Positions 47,313-57,247 of a stretch of DNA of 64,000 nt are shown here, piece after piece. The stretch lies in the NCBI GenBank assembly GCA_001897745.1, contig MKUH01000018.1:62001-126000 (forward strand). The letters run 5' to 3'. The notes under the pieces are model-generated. The model was given only the letters and a program-made list of their open reading frames with translations. It ran no database searches and had not been told where the DNA came from. The stretch comes from Candidatus Accumulibacter sp. 66-26. Its GTDB lineage: Bacteria > Pseudomonadota > Gammaproteobacteria > Burkholderiales > Rhodocyclaceae. Made by a program: the position numbers and the translations under genes. Position 1 is the first letter of the stretch. Each line of letters opens with the position of its first letter.

Positions 47313-48631
47313 GGCGTTTCGGAAAGGATGCCGCGCGCGGCGGCGATGCCGCTGCGCACGGCGCCTTCGATGGTCGCCGGGTAGTCGGCGCAGGCGTAGT
47401 CGCCGGCGATCCACAGCCCGTCGCGCGGACTGCGCGGCGCCGGGCGCGGCAGGCTGGGGCGGCAGGAGAAGGTGGCACGCCGCTCGCGGATGGTCTGCTG
47501 CCAGAGCGGCGGCGGCAGCTTGCGCCGCAGCGCGTCTTCCAGTTCGACGTGCAGTTCGGCGGCGAGTGCTGCGCTGTCGCGCTCGTCCCAGGCGCCGTGG
47601 GCGCTCAGGACGAAGCCGAGGACGCCGCGCGGGCCGCCCAGCGCGCCGCGGTCGAAAACCCATTGTCCCAATCCCTTACCGTCGGCGGCGTCGAGTCCGA
47701 GCATCGGGAAGGGCAGGCTCGTTTCCGGCGGATAGGCGAGATACACGGTGCCGATCGGTTCGTAGGCGTAGGTCGCCAGTTGCGCGCCGAGCGCCGCCGT
47801 CGCCGGATGTCCGGCGAGCAGCGCGGCCGCGTGCTGCGGGGCGGTGGCGAGGACGATGCGATCGAAGGTCTCGTCGGCAATGCGCAGGCCGTCGTTGCTC
47901 AGATCGTCATCGATTTGTTCGACCCGTGTCGAGAGGCGGATTTCGCCCCCGTGGCGGCGGATGAATTCGACGGCCGGCAGGGGAAAGAGGCGGTCGAGAT
48001 CGGCCGCCGGCAGCAGCAGGTCGGTATCGGCGCGGCCGCCGCCCAGGCTGTCGCGCAGCACGTTGGCGAAGATCTGCGCCGAGGCGTCGCGCGGGGCGGT
48101 GTTGAGCGCCGCCAGGCAGAGCGGTTCCCACATGTGGCGGCGCAGGGCGCCGTGCTGGGCATGGCGGTCGAGCAGTTCACCCACCGTGCAATCGGCCGGC
48201 AGGCGGTAGTCGGAGGTCTGCAGGTGGCGCATAAAACGCGCGGCGCCGAGTTTTTCCGCGAGCGGCACGCCGCTTGCGGCGAGCAGGCCGACGGCCAGGT
48301 GCAGCGGGGCCGGCAGGCGCGGCAGACGGAGACGGAAAGGGCGCGGGCGGGCGCCGGGGAAAGCGAGTTCGAGCGGCAGGCGGCGGAGCAGGCGTTCCGG
48401 GTCGGCGCCGACCAGGCGCATCAGACGCAGGGTGTCGCGATAGGCGCCGATCAGGATGTGCTGGCCGTTGTCGAGTACGTACTCGCGTACCGCGACGGAG
48501 CGCGCGCGGCCGCCGGGCTGCCGTGCGGCTTCGAAGAGCGTCACGGCGGCGCCGGCGGCGGCCAGTTCGACGCCGGCGGCGAGGCCGGCCCAACCGGCGC
48601 CGACCACCGCCACGCGCAGGTGCGGCTGCAT
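47309..48631 (-). CDS. hpnE: hydroxysqualene dehydroxylase
   Basis: The 440-residue FAD-dependent enzyme begins with the dinucleotide site VAVVGAGWAGLAAGVELA and the PGGRARS segment, and ends with GDYACADYPATIEGAVRSG. HpnE reduces hydroxysqualene to squalene, the last of the three steps HpnD-HpnC-HpnE. It follows hpnD by eight bases. No squalene-hopene cyclase is in this window. Confidence 0.92.
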   Translation of the reverse strand: MQPHLRVAVVGAGWAGLAAGVELAAAGAAVTLFEAARQPGGRARSVAVREYVLDNGQHILIGAYRDTLRLMRLVGADPERLLRRLPLELAFPGARPRPFRLRLPRLPAPLHLAVGLLAASGVPLAEKLGAARFMRHLQTSDYRLPADCTVGELLDRHAQHGALRRHMWEPLCLAALNTAPRDASAQIFANVLRDSLGGGRADTDLLLPAADLDRLFPLPAVEFIRRHGGEIRLSTRVEQIDDDLSNDGLRIADETFDRIVLATAPQHAAALLAGHPATAALGAQLATYAYEPIGTVYLAYPPETSLPFPMLGLDAADGKGLGQWVFDRGALGGPRGVLGFVLSAHGAWDERDSAALAAELHVELEDALRRKLPPPLWQQTIRERRATFSCRPSLPRPAPRSPRDGLWIAGDYACADYPATIEGAVRSGIAAARGILSETP

Positions 48632-48639
48632 CGCCTGCT

Positions 48640-49473
48640 TCACCCCTTCATCCACGTGCGCCAGGCGATCCACAGCTTGCGCAGCGGCGTCAGCGAGGTG
48701 CGCTGGGTGAGCACCTGGCAGCCGTCGCGCTTGATTTCGTCGAGCAGGGTGCGGTAGATCGCGGCCATCACGAGGCCCGGGCGCTGCGCCTTGCGGTCGG
48801 CCGGCGGCAGTTCGTCCATGGCCTGCCGGTAGTACTGCTCCGCGCGCTCGATCTGGAACTCCATGAGCTGGCGGAAATTGTCCGAGTAGCGCGCGTTGAG
48901 GATGTCGGCGGCGGGTACGCCGAAACGCTGCAGTTCGTCGATCGGCAGGTAGATGCGGCCCATGCGCGCGTCTTCGCCGACGTCGCGGATGATGTTGGTG
49001 AGCTGGAAGGCCATGCCGAGGTCGTGCGCGTATTTCTGCGTGCGGCGGTCTTCGTAGCCGAAAATTTCGGCGGCGAGCAGGCCGACGATGCTGGCGACGC
49101 GGTAACAGTAGAGCGAGAGCGCCTTGAAGTCGAGGTAGCGCGACTGGCGCAGGTCCATCTCCATGCCGTCGATGATCTCGAGCAACTGCTCCTGCGGCAG
49201 GTTGAATTCGGCGAGCGTCAGCAGCAGCGCGCGGGTGACCGGGTGCTCGGGCGTGCCGGCGTAGAGGCGCGCGACTTCCTGGCGCCACCAGACGAGCTTG
49301 GTGGTGGCGATCTGCGGGTCGTGGCACTCGTCGACGACGTCGTCCACTTCGCGGCAGAATGCGTAGAGCGCGGTGATGGCGCGCCGCCGGTTGGGCGGCA
49401 GGAAAAGGAAGCTGTAGTAGAAGCTGGAGCCGCTCTGGGCGGCTTTCTGCTGGCAGTATTCTTCGGGGCTCAT
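48640..49473 (-). CDS. hpnD: presqualene diphosphate synthase
   Basis: The 277-residue prenyltransferase has two Asp-rich motifs, CREVDDVVDE and NIIRDVGEDA, and the family start MSPEEYCQQKAA. HpnD condenses two farnesyl diphosphates to presqualene diphosphate. I use the ATG at 49473. A GTG twelve bases upstream overlapping the hpnC stop is also possible. It is the middle gene of hpnC-hpnD-hpnE. Confidence 0.93.
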   Translation of the reverse strand: MSPEEYCQQKAAQSGSSFYYSFLFLPPNRRRAITALYAFCREVDDVVDECHDPQIATTKLVWWRQEVARLYAGTPEHPVTRALLLTLAEFNLPQEQLLEIIDGMEMDLRQSRYLDFKALSLYCYRVASIVGLLAAEIFGYEDRRTQKYAHDLGMAFQLTNIIRDVGEDARMGRIYLPIDELQRFGVPAADILNARYSDNFRQLMEFQIERAEQYYRQAMDELPPADRKAQRPGLVMAAIYRTLLDEIKRDGCQVLTQRTSLTPLRKLWIAWRTWMKG

Positions 49474-49481
49474 TCTTTGTC

Positions 49482-50312
49482 TCACGAATTGCGTTTTTGT
49501 GTGTTTCGCATGGCGAGGGCGCGGCCGCCCATGCGCACCCAGTCCAGCGCGCCGAGCTGCGGGCGGTGGCGGAAGATGTCGCCGCGCACGCGGCCGATCC
49601 TTTCGAGGATGCGCAGGCCGCCCTGCACGGTCAGGCGGATCTCCCAGCCCAGGCGGCCGGGCAGCTGATGCACCAGCGGCGCGCCGTCGAGCATCAGCGC
49701 GCGCGTCCGCTCAATCTGGAAATCGAGCAGCGCGGCCCATTCGGCGCTCCAGCGGCGTTCGGCGATCTGCGTCTCGGCAATGCCGAAGCGGACAAGGTCG
49801 CTTTGCGGTAAGTAGACGCGTTCCTTCTGCCAGTCGATGGCGACGTCCTGCCAGAAGTTGATCAGCTGCAAGGCCGTGCAGATGCAGTCCGAGCGGCGCA
49901 GATTTTCCGCGCTGGCGCGGTCGGCGAGGTGCAGCATCAGGCGGCCGACCGGGTTGGCCGAGCGCCGGCAGTAGTCGAGCAGGGTTGCGTAGTCGTCGTA
50001 GCGCGTCGTGACGACGTCCTGCGCGAAGGCGTCGAGCAGGTCGCGGAACAACTGGATCGGCAGGCGCCATTCGGCGATGGTCCGCGCCAGCGGAACGAAA
50101 GCGGGCGAGGGTGCGTCGCCGCGTTCGATCCGGTCGAGTTCCCCGGCGTAGGCGGCGAGGCCTTGCAGGCGCTCGGCGGGGGGCGCGTCACCCTCGTCGG
50201 CGATGTCGTCGGCGCCGCGTGCGAAGCGGTAGATGGCTTCCACCGGTTTGCGCAAATTCGAGGGCAGGAGCAGCGATGCGACGGGGAAATTTTCGTAGTG
50301 ATCTACGGACAT
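49482..50312 (-). CDS. hpnC: hydroxysqualene synthase
   Basis: The 276-residue protein is the second prenyltransferase-like enzyme of this route. Its Asp-rich motifs are GADDIADEGD and INFWQDVAIDW, and it starts MSVDHYENFPVASLLLP, as HpnC does. It converts presqualene diphosphate to hydroxysqualene. It is the promoter-proximal gene of the hpnCDE set and is divergent from tRNA-Leu. Confidence 0.92.
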   Translation of the reverse strand: MSVDHYENFPVASLLLPSNLRKPVEAIYRFARGADDIADEGDAPPAERLQGLAAYAGELDRIERGDAPSPAFVPLARTIAEWRLPIQLFRDLLDAFAQDVVTTRYDDYATLLDYCRRSANPVGRLMLHLADRASAENLRRSDCICTALQLINFWQDVAIDWQKERVYLPQSDLVRFGIAETQIAERRWSAEWAALLDFQIERTRALMLDGAPLVHQLPGRLGWEIRLTVQGGLRILERIGRVRGDIFRHRPQLGALDWVRMGGRALAMRNTQKRNS

Positions 50313-50368
50313 TGCGAACGTCGGAGCGGAGGGTGGCAGGGCAGGCCAGCGCTAAAGCGTTCCGGCGG

Positions 50369-50398
50369 CTGACAGTATAGGGTTATCTCGGTTAAAAT
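50369..50398 (+). promoter_or_regulatory. promoter of tRNA-Leu
   Basis: CTGACA at 50369-50374 and TAAAAT at 50393-50398 are 18 bases apart and end 12 bases before the tRNA. This is a good sigma-70 match. Confidence 0.65.
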
Positions 50399-50410
50399 GG
50401 CAGATTCAGC

Positions 50411-50495
50411 GCGAGAGTGGCGGAATTGGTAGACGCACTGGATTTAGGTTCCAGCGCCGCAAGGTGTGCAGGTTCGATTCCTGTCTCTCGCACCA
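50411..50495 (+). tRNA. tRNA-Leu (UAG)
   Basis: The 85-base sequence has a 7-bp acceptor stem (GCGAGAG with CTCTCGC), a long variable arm typical of Leu tRNA, the T loop GGTTCGATTCC and an encoded CCA. The anticodon TAG lies at 50445-50447 in a 7-base loop. It is followed 62 bases later by tig. Confidence 0.95.
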
Positions 50496-50557
50496 CGGTC
50501 TAATCGACTACTCGACTATTTGCCCCCGTATAAAACGGAATTTCAATGGGATCTTCA

Positions 50558-51877
50558 ATGGAAACGAACGCCGCAAACACCAACGAACAAGCCGTCAACG
50601 CGCTCGAGCGTCGCCTGGATCTCACCGTGGCGATTGCCGATCTCGACAAGGACGTCGACCAGCGCCTGAAGCGCATGGGCAAGAACATCAAGATGGCGGG
50701 CTTCCGTCCGGGCAAGGTGCCGGCCGGTATCGTCAAGCAGCAGTACGGCGATCAGGCACGCCACGAAGCGCTGAACGAAGCGCTCGACCGCGCTTTCGGC
50801 GAAGCCGTGACGACGAGCAAGCTGCGCGTCGCCGGTTACCCGCGCATCGAACCGAAAACGACCGAAAGCACGACGCACCTCGAGTTCGCGGCGGTTTTCG
50901 AGGTTTATCCCGAAATTACGCTGGGCGATCTGTCGGCCGTCGAGGTCGAGCGTCCGGTGCTCGAAGTCGGTGCCGCCGAAGTCGACAGCACCATCGACAT
51001 TCTGCGCAAGCAGCGCGTCAAGTACGAAGCCATCGACCGCGCCGCGGCCAGCGGCGACCGCGTGGTGATCGACTTCCTCGGCAAGAAGGACGGCGAGCCC
51101 TTCCAGGGCGGTCAGGCCACCGACTATCCCTTCGTGCTCGGCGAAGGCTCGATGCTGGCCGATTTCGAGAACGCCGTGATCGGCAGCAAGGCCGGCGAAG
51201 CGAAATCGTTCGACATGACTTTCCCGGAAGACTATTTCTCCAAGGATCTCGCCGGCCAGACCGTGACCTTCGAAATCACCGTCAAGGAAGTCAATGAGCC
51301 GCGTCTGCCCGAGGTCGATGCCGATTTCGCCAAGGCCCTCGGCGTCGAGGACGGCGACATCGCCAAGATGCGTAGCGAGATCGAAGGCAACCTGAAGCGC
51401 GAAGTGAAGAAGCGTCTGCAGTCGCGCGTCAAGGAGCAGGTCATGGACGCCCTGCTCAAGGCTACGCCGATCGACGTGCCGAACGCGCTGGTCGAACTGG
51501 AAATCCAGCGCCTGATGCAGGCTGCGCGCCAGGATATGGAGCAGCGCGGCATGAAGAGCAAGGACTTCCCGATGCAGCCCGAGTGGTTCGCCGACCAGGC
51601 CAAGCGCCGCGTCAGCCTGGGCCTGATCCTGGCCGAAGTGGTCAAGGTCAACGATCTGCACGCCAAGTCCGATCAGGTCAAGAACATCGTCGAGGAAGCC
51701 GCGCAGAGCTACGAGCATCCGGAAGAGGTCGTGCGCTGGTACTATGCCCAGCCGCAACGCCTCGCCGAAATCGAAGGCGTGGCCATCGAAGACAACGTGG
51801 TTGCATGGGCGCTGGCCAGTGCCAAGGTCGTCGACAAGGCAGTCGCCTTCGACGAATTGATGGGCCAAAAGTCCTGA
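50558..51877 (+). CDS. tig: trigger factor
   Basis: The 439-residue ribosome-bound chaperone has the N-terminal ribosome-binding motif [17 protein letters not shown], a central FKBP-type isomerase domain (about 150-245, [21 protein letters not shown]) and the helical C-terminal arms. I take the ATG at 50558 (METNAANT) after GGGATC; an ATG four codons upstream is also possible. It begins the tig-clpP-clpX-lon block in the order usual for proteobacteria. Confidence 0.95.
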   Translation: METNAANTNEQAVNALERRLDLTVAIADLDKDVDQRLKRMGKNIKMAGFRPGKVPAGIVKQQYGDQARHEALNEALDRAFGEAVTTSKLRVAGYPRIEPKTTESTTHLEFAAVFEVYPEITLGDLSAVEVERPVLEVGAAEVDSTIDILRKQRVKYEAIDRAAASGDRVVIDFLGKKDGEPFQGGQATDYPFVLGEGSMLADFENAVIGSKAGEAKSFDMTFPEDYFSKDLAGQTVTFEITVKEVNEPRLPEVDADFAKALGVEDGDIAKMRSEIEGNLKREVKKRLQSRVKEQVMDALLKATPIDVPNALVELEIQRLMQAARQDMEQRGMKSKDFPMQPEWFADQAKRRVSLGLILAEVVKVNDLHAKSDQVKNIVEEAAQSYEHPEEVVRWYYAQPQRLAEIEGVAIEDNVVAWALASAKVVDKAVAFDELMGQKS

Positions 51878-51909
51878 GCGATCCGAACCCCGGAAACAGA
51901 GGAGCTGAC

Positions 51910-52551
51910 ATGAACACCGATCGTTTCGAATACGGCAGCAACTGGGACCCGCAGGCCCTGGGCATGGTCCCGATGGTGATCGAGCAGAGCGGTCGCGGCG
52001 AGCGCGCTTACGACATCTATTCGCGCCTGCTCAAGGAGCGCATCGTGTTCCTGGTCGGCCCGGTCAATGACGTCACCGCCAATCTGGTGGTGGCGCAGCT
52101 CCTCTTCCTCGAGGCCGAGAATCCGGACAAGGATATTTCCTTCTACATCAATTCGCCGGGCGGTTCGGTGACGGCCGGGATGTCGATCTACGACACCATG
52201 CAGTTCATCAAGCCGGACGTGTCGACCCTGTGCATGGGGCAGGCTTGCTCGATGGGCGCCTTCCTGCTCAACGCCGGCACCAAGGGCAAGCGTTTTGCGC
52301 TGCCCAATTCCCGTGTCATGATTCACCAGCCGATGGGCGGCTTCCAGGGCCAGGCCTCGGATATCGCCATTCACGCCAAGGAAATCCTTTCGTTGCGCGC
52401 CAAGCTCAACGAAATCATGGCGAAACACAGCGGTCAGCCGATCGAGCGCATCGAGCGCGACACCGATCGCGATAATTTCCTTTCTGCCCAGGAAGCGGCA
52501 GAATACGGACTGATCGACAAGGTGCTGGAGAGTCGCCCCCAGTCGGCCTGA
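51910..52551 (+). CDS. clpP: ATP-dependent Clp protease proteolytic subunit
   Basis: The 213-residue serine peptidase has Ser114 (GQACSMGAF), His139 (MIHQP) and Asp188 (DTDRDN), the intact catalytic triad. It forms a double heptamer with ClpX. The ATG at 51910 follows AGGAG. It lies 32 bases after tig and 56 bases before clpX. Confidence 0.97.
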   Translation: MNTDRFEYGSNWDPQALGMVPMVIEQSGRGERAYDIYSRLLKERIVFLVGPVNDVTANLVVAQLLFLEAENPDKDISFYINSPGGSVTAGMSIYDTMQFIKPDVSTLCMGQACSMGAFLLNAGTKGKRFALPNSRVMIHQPMGGFQGQASDIAIHAKEILSLRAKLNEIMAKHSGQPIERIERDTDRDNFLSAQEAAEYGLIDKVLESRPQSA

Positions 52552-52607
52552 GCGCCGTTCTGCCTGCGACGTTGATCCAGCAGCAACAAGGAATGAGGTA
52601 GGCGGAA

Positions 52608-53879
52608 ATGTCGGAAAAGAAAGCCAGCAGTGAAAAGCTGCTCTATTGCTCGTTTTGCGGCAAGAGCCAGCATGAGGTCAAGAAGCTCATCGCCGGCCCG
52701 TCGGTGTTCATCTGCGACGAGTGCATCGAACTGTGCAACGACATCGTGCGCGATGAAATCGCCGGCGATACCGAAGCCAAGGGCGTCAAGAGCGATCTGC
52801 CGACCCCGAAGGAGATTTGCGCCATCCTCGATCAGTACGTGATCGGACAGGATCCGGCCAAGCGCATCCTCTCGGTGGCGGTTTATAACCACTACAAGCG
52901 TCTGCGCCACCACGGCAAGGGCAGCGGCGAAGTCGAACTGGCGAAGAGCAACATCCTGCTGATCGGGCCGACCGGCTCGGGCAAGACGCTGCTCGCGCAG
53001 ACTTTGGCGCGCCTGCTCAACGTGCCCTTCGTGATGGCCGATGCGACGACGCTGACCGAAGCCGGTTACGTCGGCGAGGACGTCGAGAACATCATCCAGA
53101 AACTGCTGCAGAAGTGCGACTACGAGGTCGAGAAGGCGCAGCAGGGTATCGTCTATATCGACGAAATCGACAAGATCTCGCGCAAGTCGGACAACCCGTC
53201 GATCACCCGCGACGTGTCCGGCGAAGGCGTGCAGCAGGCGTTGCTCAAGCTGATCGAGGGGACGGTCGCCTCGGTGCCGCCGCAGGGCGGGCGCAAGCAC
53301 CCGAACCAGGATTTCGTGCAGGTCGATACGACCAACATCCTGTTCGTTTGCGGCGGCGCTTTCGACGGTCTCGAGAAGGTCATCCGCAATCGCTCCGAGC
53401 GCGGCGGCATCGGTTTCGGCGCCGAAGTGAAGAGCAAGGAAGACAAGAAGGCGGTCGGCGAAGTGCTGCGCTCCGTCGAACCGGAGGATCTGATCAAGTT
53501 CGGCCTGATCCCCGAACTGATCGGCCGCCTACCGGTCGTCGCCACGCTCGAGGAACTGTCGGCCAACGCGCTGGTGGAGATTCTGATCGAGCCAAAGAAC
53601 GCGCTGGTCAAGCAATACCAGAAGCTCTTCTCGATGGAGGGCGTCGAGCTGGAAATCCGCCCGGCCGCGCTGACCGCCATCGCCAAGCGGGCGCTCGAAC
53701 GCAAGACCGGCGCGCGCGGCCTGCGCTCGATCCTCGAATCGGTTCTGCTCGATACGATGTACGAACTTCCGGGGATGGAGAATGTCTCAAAAGTCGTTAT
53801 CGACGAGAACATGATCAGCGGCGACGCCCAGCCGATCCTGATCTACGCCGATCAGCCGAAAGTTTCCGGCTCCAACTGA
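52608..53879 (+). CDS. clpX: ATP-dependent Clp protease ATP-binding subunit ClpX
   Basis: The 423-residue unfoldase has the N-terminal zinc domain with four Cys (CSFCGKS and CDECIELC), Walker A GPTGSGKT, Walker [10 protein letters not shown] and the substrate-gripping loop. It feeds proteins to ClpP. The ATG follows TGAGGTAGGCGGAA. Length and motifs are standard. Confidence 0.97.
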   Translation: MSEKKASSEKLLYCSFCGKSQHEVKKLIAGPSVFICDECIELCNDIVRDEIAGDTEAKGVKSDLPTPKEICAILDQYVIGQDPAKRILSVAVYNHYKRLRHHGKGSGEVELAKSNILLIGPTGSGKTLLAQTLARLLNVPFVMADATTLTEAGYVGEDVENIIQKLLQKCDYEVEKAQQGIVYIDEIDKISRKSDNPSITRDVSGEGVQQALLKLIEGTVASVPPQGGRKHPNQDFVQVDTTNILFVCGGAFDGLEKVIRNRSERGGIGFGAEVKSKEDKKAVGEVLRSVEPEDLIKFGLIPELIGRLPVVATLEELSANALVEILIEPKNALVKQYQKLFSMEGVELEIRPAALTAIAKRALERKTGARGLRSILESVLLDTMYELPGMENVSKVVIDENMISGDAQPILIYADQPKVSGSN

Positions 53880-53920
53880 ACCGCTCTACGCGCTCTACGA
53901 TATCCCGCCGCGCCCCGCGG

Positions 53921-53948
53921 CTTGAAATATCCGTCCATGTCCCCATCT
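53921..53948 (+). promoter_or_regulatory. sigma-32 heat-shock promoter of lon
   Basis: CTTGAA at 53921-53926 and CCCCATCT at 53941-53948 are separated by 14 bases, the same boxes and spacing as upstream of clpB. It lies 35 bases before the lon ATG at 53983. Confidence 0.88.
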
Positions 53949-53960
53949 AGGGACATGGAC
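53933..53960. promoter_or_regulatory. perfect inverted repeat across the lon promoter -10 box
   Basis: GTCCATGTCCC at 53933-53943 and GGGACATGGAC at 53950-53960 are exact reverse complements around the 6-base centre CATCTA. The repeat covers the -10 element and the expected transcription start. It could be a protein-binding operator, or a hairpin in read-through transcripts from clpX. No T tract follows. Confidence 0.6.
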
Positions 53961-53982
53961 GCTTACCTATAGGGCACAATCG

Positions 53983-56397
53983 ATGTCTATGAACCCCAAC
54001 CAGTCTGTCGAGTCGGTCGAGTTGCCTCTGCTGCCGCTGCGCGACGTCGTGGTTTTCCCGCACATGGTGATCCCGCTTTTCGTCGGACGCCCGAAGTCGA
54101 TCAAGGCACTTGAAATCGCCATGGAGGCCGGCAAGGGCATTCTGCTGGTGGCCCAGAAGTCGGCTGCCAAGGACGAGCCGGAAGCCGAGGACCTCTACGA
54201 TATCGGCTGCATCGCCAACATCCTGCAGATGCTGAAACTGCCCGATGGCACCGTGAAGGTGCTGGTCGAAGGAACGCAACGCGCGCACGTCGAGTCGGTC
54301 GAGGCGCAGGAGTCGATGTTCGTCGCCAAGGCGCGCGCGGTCGCTGCCGACGACGGCGTCGATCATGAAGTCGAGGCTTTGCGCCGCGCCGTGATCGCGC
54401 AGTTCGACCAGTACGTCAAGCTGAACAAGAAGATTCCGCCGGAAATCCTGACCTCGATCGCCGGCATCGAAGAGGCCGGCCGCCTGGCCGACACGATCGC
54501 TGCGCATCTGCCGCTCAAGCTCGAGCAGAAGCAGGAAATCCTCGAGATGTTCGAGATTCGCGCGCGTATCGAGCGTCTGCTTTCGCAGCTTGAAACCGAG
54601 ATCGACATCCTGCAGGTCGAAAAGCGCATCCGCGGCCGCGTCAAGCGCCAGATGGAGAAGAGTCAGCGCGAGTACTACCTGAACGAGCAGGTCAAGGCGA
54701 TCCAGAAGGAACTCGGCGAAGGCGAGGAGGGGGCCGATCTCGAGGATATCGAGAAGAAGATCAAGGCCTCCGGAATGACCAAGGAAGCCGTCGCCAAGGC
54801 GCAGTCGGAACTGAAAAAACTCAAGCTGATGTCGCCGATGTCGGCCGAGGCCACGGTCGTGCGCAACTTCATCGAAACGCTGATCGGCCTGCCGTGGCGC
54901 AAGAAGACGCGCATCAGCAAGGATCTCGCCGAGGCCGAGAAGGTGCTCGACAAGGATCACTGGGGCCTCGAGAAGGTCAAGGAACGCATCCTCGAATATC
55001 TTGCCGTGCAGCAACGCGTCGATAAGCTGAAGGCGCCCATCCTCTGCCTGGTCGGGCCTCCCGGCGTCGGCAAGACCTCGCTCGGCCAGTCGATCGCCCA
55101 TGCCACGGGCCGCAAGTTCGTGCGCATGAGCCTGGGCGGCGTGCGCGACGAGGCCGAGATTCGCGGCCACCGGCGCACCTACATCGGGTCGATGCCGGGC
55201 AAGATCCTGCAGAACATGACCAAGGTCGCGGTCAAGAACCCGCTCTTCCTGCTCGACGAAGTCGACAAGATGGGTCAGGACTTCCGCGGCGACCCGAGCT
55301 CGGCGCTGCTCGAGGTGCTCGATCCCGAGCAGAACTCGTCCTTCGTCGACCACTACGTCGAAGTCGAGTACGACCTCTCGGAAGTGATGTTCGTGGCGAC
55401 CGCGAACACGCTGAACATTCCGGCGCCGCTGCTCGACCGCATGGAAGTGATCCGCCTCTCCGGTTACACCGAGGACGAGAAGGTCAGCATCGCTCAGCGC
55501 TACCTGCTGCCCAAGCAGATGAAGAACAACGGGCTGAAAAGCACGGAACTGACCGTGGCCGAGAGCGCCCTGCGCGACATCGTGCGCTACTACACGCGCG
55601 AAGCCGGCGTGCGCGCCCTCGAACGCGATATTTCGAAGATCTGCCGCAAGGTGGTGAAGACGCTGCTGCTCAAGAAGAAGGACGCCAAGCTGGCGGTAAC
55701 GGCGCGCAACCTCGACAAGTTCCTCGGCGTGCGGCGCTACAGCTTCGGCATGGCCGAGCGCGAGAATCAGGTCGGACAGGTGACCGGTCTGGCATGGACC
55801 GAGGTCGGCGGCGAGTTGCTGACGATCGAATCGGTGATTCTGCCGGGCAAGGGCAACATCATCCGCACCGGCCAGCTCGGCGAAGTGATGCAGGAGTCGA
55901 TCCAGGCCGCCCTCTCGGTCGTGCGCAAGCGCGCCCGCTCGCTGGGGATCAACGACGACTTCTACCAGAAGAGCGACGTGCACATCCACTTGCCGGAAGG
56001 CGCCATTCCGAAGGACGGTCCGTCCGCCGGCATCGCCATCTGCACGGCGCTGGTTTCGGTCCTGACCGGCATCCCGGTGCGTTGCGACGTGGCGATGACC
56101 GGCGAGATCACGCTGCGCGGCGAAGTGCTGCCGATCGGCGGCCTCAAGGAGAAGCTGCTGGCAGCGGTACGCGGCGGCTTGCGCAAGGCGCTGATTCCGC
56201 AGGAGAACGTCAAGGATCTGACCGAGATTCCGGACAACATCAAAAACAAGCTCGAAATCGTTCCGGTCAAATGGATCGATCAGGTTCTCGAGCATGCGCT
56301 CGAGCGCATGCCGGAACCGCTTGCGGAAGAGGCGGCCGCTCCGGCCGTCGCAGCCGGCGCCGACAACGCCGCGGCGCAGACCGTCGTCACGCATTGA
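53983..56397 (+). CDS. lon: ATP-dependent protease Lon (La)
   Basis: The 804-residue protease has the N-terminal substrate domain ([23 protein letters not shown]), a AAA+ module with Walker [10 protein letters not shown] and a C-terminal protease domain with the Ser-Lys dyad (KDGPSAGIA and the later Lys in [10 protein letters not shown]). It degrades damaged and regulatory proteins. The ATG at 53983 is followed three codons later by another ATG. Length is typical. Heat-shock control is indicated by the promoter at 53921-53948. Confidence 0.96.
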   Translation: MSMNPNQSVESVELPLLPLRDVVVFPHMVIPLFVGRPKSIKALEIAMEAGKGILLVAQKSAAKDEPEAEDLYDIGCIANILQMLKLPDGTVKVLVEGTQRAHVESVEAQESMFVAKARAVAADDGVDHEVEALRRAVIAQFDQYVKLNKKIPPEILTSIAGIEEAGRLADTIAAHLPLKLEQKQEILEMFEIRARIERLLSQLETEIDILQVEKRIRGRVKRQMEKSQREYYLNEQVKAIQKELGEGEEGADLEDIEKKIKASGMTKEAVAKAQSELKKLKLMSPMSAEATVVRNFIETLIGLPWRKKTRISKDLAEAEKVLDKDHWGLEKVKERILEYLAVQQRVDKLKAPILCLVGPPGVGKTSLGQSIAHATGRKFVRMSLGGVRDEAEIRGHRRTYIGSMPGKILQNMTKVAVKNPLFLLDEVDKMGQDFRGDPSSALLEVLDPEQNSSFVDHYVEVEYDLSEVMFVATANTLNIPAPLLDRMEVIRLSGYTEDEKVSIAQRYLLPKQMKNNGLKSTELTVAESALRDIVRYYTREAGVRALERDISKICRKVVKTLLLKKKDAKLAVTARNLDKFLGVRRYSFGMAERENQVGQVTGLAWTEVGGELLTIESVILPGKGNIIRTGQLGEVMQESIQAALSVVRKRARSLGINDDFYQKSDVHIHLPEGAIPKDGPSAGIAICTALVSVLTGIPVRCDVAMTGEITLRGEVLPIGGLKEKLLAAVRGGLRKALIPQENVKDLTEIPDNIKNKLEIVPVKWIDQVLEHALERMPEPLAEEAAAPAVAAGADNAAAQTVVTH

Positions 56398-56407
56398 GAC
56401 CTTGAAA

Positions 56408-56440
56408 AAGCATGCCGGAAGCGCGTCTTCCGGCATGCTT
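56408..56440 (+). terminator. hairpin after lon
   Basis: AAGCATGCCGGAAG pairs perfectly over 14 bp with CTTCCGGCATGCTT around a 5-base loop, 10 bases after the lon stop. The following bases lack a strong T run, so termination may be partial. Confidence 0.7.
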
Positions 56441-56481
56441 CGTGCCTGCTTCAAATCCCTTCGCAATCCCCTGGAATCCGC

Positions 56482-56511
56482 TTGACACAAGGATTTTCGC
56501 CTTGTTATAAA
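56482..56511 (+). promoter_or_regulatory. promoter of hupB
   Basis: A perfect -35 box TTGACA at 56482-56487 and TATAAA at 56506-56511, 18 bases apart, lie 47 bases before the hupB start. This is one of the strongest sigma-70 matches in the window. Confidence 0.85.
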
Positions 56512-56558
56512 ACGCGGGCAGGGTGTCCTGCTCTTCCATCTTCGACGAAGGGGGCAAC

Positions 56559-56831
56559 GTGAACAAATCTGAACTGATTGATCAAATCGCCAAGTCGGCC
56601 GACATCTCGAAAGCGGCCGCAGGCCGTGCGCTCGATGCCATGATCGGGTCCGTCAAGTCTTCGCTGAAAAAGGGAGGCTCGGTGACGCTGGTGGGTTTCG
56701 GAACATTTCACGTCGGCAAGCGCGCCGCGCGCAGCGGGCGCAATCCGCGCACCGGCGCGGCGATCAAAATCAAGGCCGCCAAGGTGCCGAAGTTCCGGGC
56801 TGGTAAAGGCCTGAAGGATGCGGTAAACTAG
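56559..56831 (+). CDS. hupB: DNA-binding protein HU-beta
   Basis: The 90-residue nucleoid protein starts at GTG (56559) after AAGGGGG and gives [27 protein letters not shown]. The DNA-binding arm has [25 protein letters not shown]. It bends DNA as a dimer. It lies downstream of lon as in many proteobacteria and is followed 29 bases later by tRNA-Val. Confidence 0.96.
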   Translation: MNKSELIDQIAKSADISKAAAGRALDAMIGSVKSSLKKGGSVTLVGFGTFHVGKRAARSGRNPRTGAAIKIKAAKVPKFRAGKGLKDAVN

Positions 56832-56860
56832 CCGCCTTTGCGCTTCAGCCAACACGGCAC

Positions 56861-56936
56861 GGGTGCTTAGCTCAGTCGGTAGAGCGCTAGCCTTACAAGC
56901 TGGATGTCGGCGGTTCGATCCCGTCAGCACCCACCA
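56861..56936 (+). tRNA. tRNA-Val (UAC)
   Basis: The 76-base cloverleaf has the acceptor GGGTGCT/AGCACCC, D loop AGCTCAGTCGGTAGAGC, anticodon TAC at 56894-56896, T loop GGTTCGATCCC and an encoded CCA. It is 25 bases upstream of tRNA-Asp and may share its transcript. Confidence 0.96.
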
Positions 56937-56961
56937 AAGAAGAACAAAACGGTTGTACAGG

Positions 56962-57038
56962 GGAGTGGTAGTTCAGTTGGTTAGAATACCGGCCTGTCAC
57001 GCCGGGGGTCGCGGGTTCGAGTCCCGTCCACTCCGCCA
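56962..57038 (+). tRNA. tRNA-Asp (GUC)
   Basis: The 77-base cloverleaf has the acceptor GGAGTGG/CCACTCC, the anticodon GTC in the loop CTGTCAC, the T loop GGTTCGAGTCC, discriminator G and an encoded CCA. Confidence 0.96.
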
Positions 57039-57053
57039 AGAATTGAAAAATTG

Positions 57054-57105
57054 AAAACGCCTGTTTTTTCAGCCTGATCCACCGGCTGCAAAAACAGGCG
57101 TTTTT
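57054..57105 (+). terminator. intrinsic terminator after the tRNA pair
   Basis: AAAACGCCTGTTTTT pairs with AAAAACAGGCGTTTT, and an inner CAGCC/GGCTG helix extends the stem past one mismatch. A T-rich run follows. It ends the hupB-tRNA region. The remaining bases to 57247 show nothing recognisable. Confidence 0.88.
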
Positions 57106-57247
57106 ATTTTTCCTTGGTCGTCGTCGATTCTTCGACGATTGCTATCCCGCAGGTTCAGTCTCTTCGTCCAACCGGACCGCTCGGTTGCGACAGCCGGGCG
57201 TCGACCGGATCTGCCCGGCTGACGCCCGGATTCGCGTTTTCTCCTTC

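Noticed and set aside
53947-56490. Minus-strand open frame opposite lon
   Set aside because: Low-complexity translation without motifs; lon is intact on the other strand.
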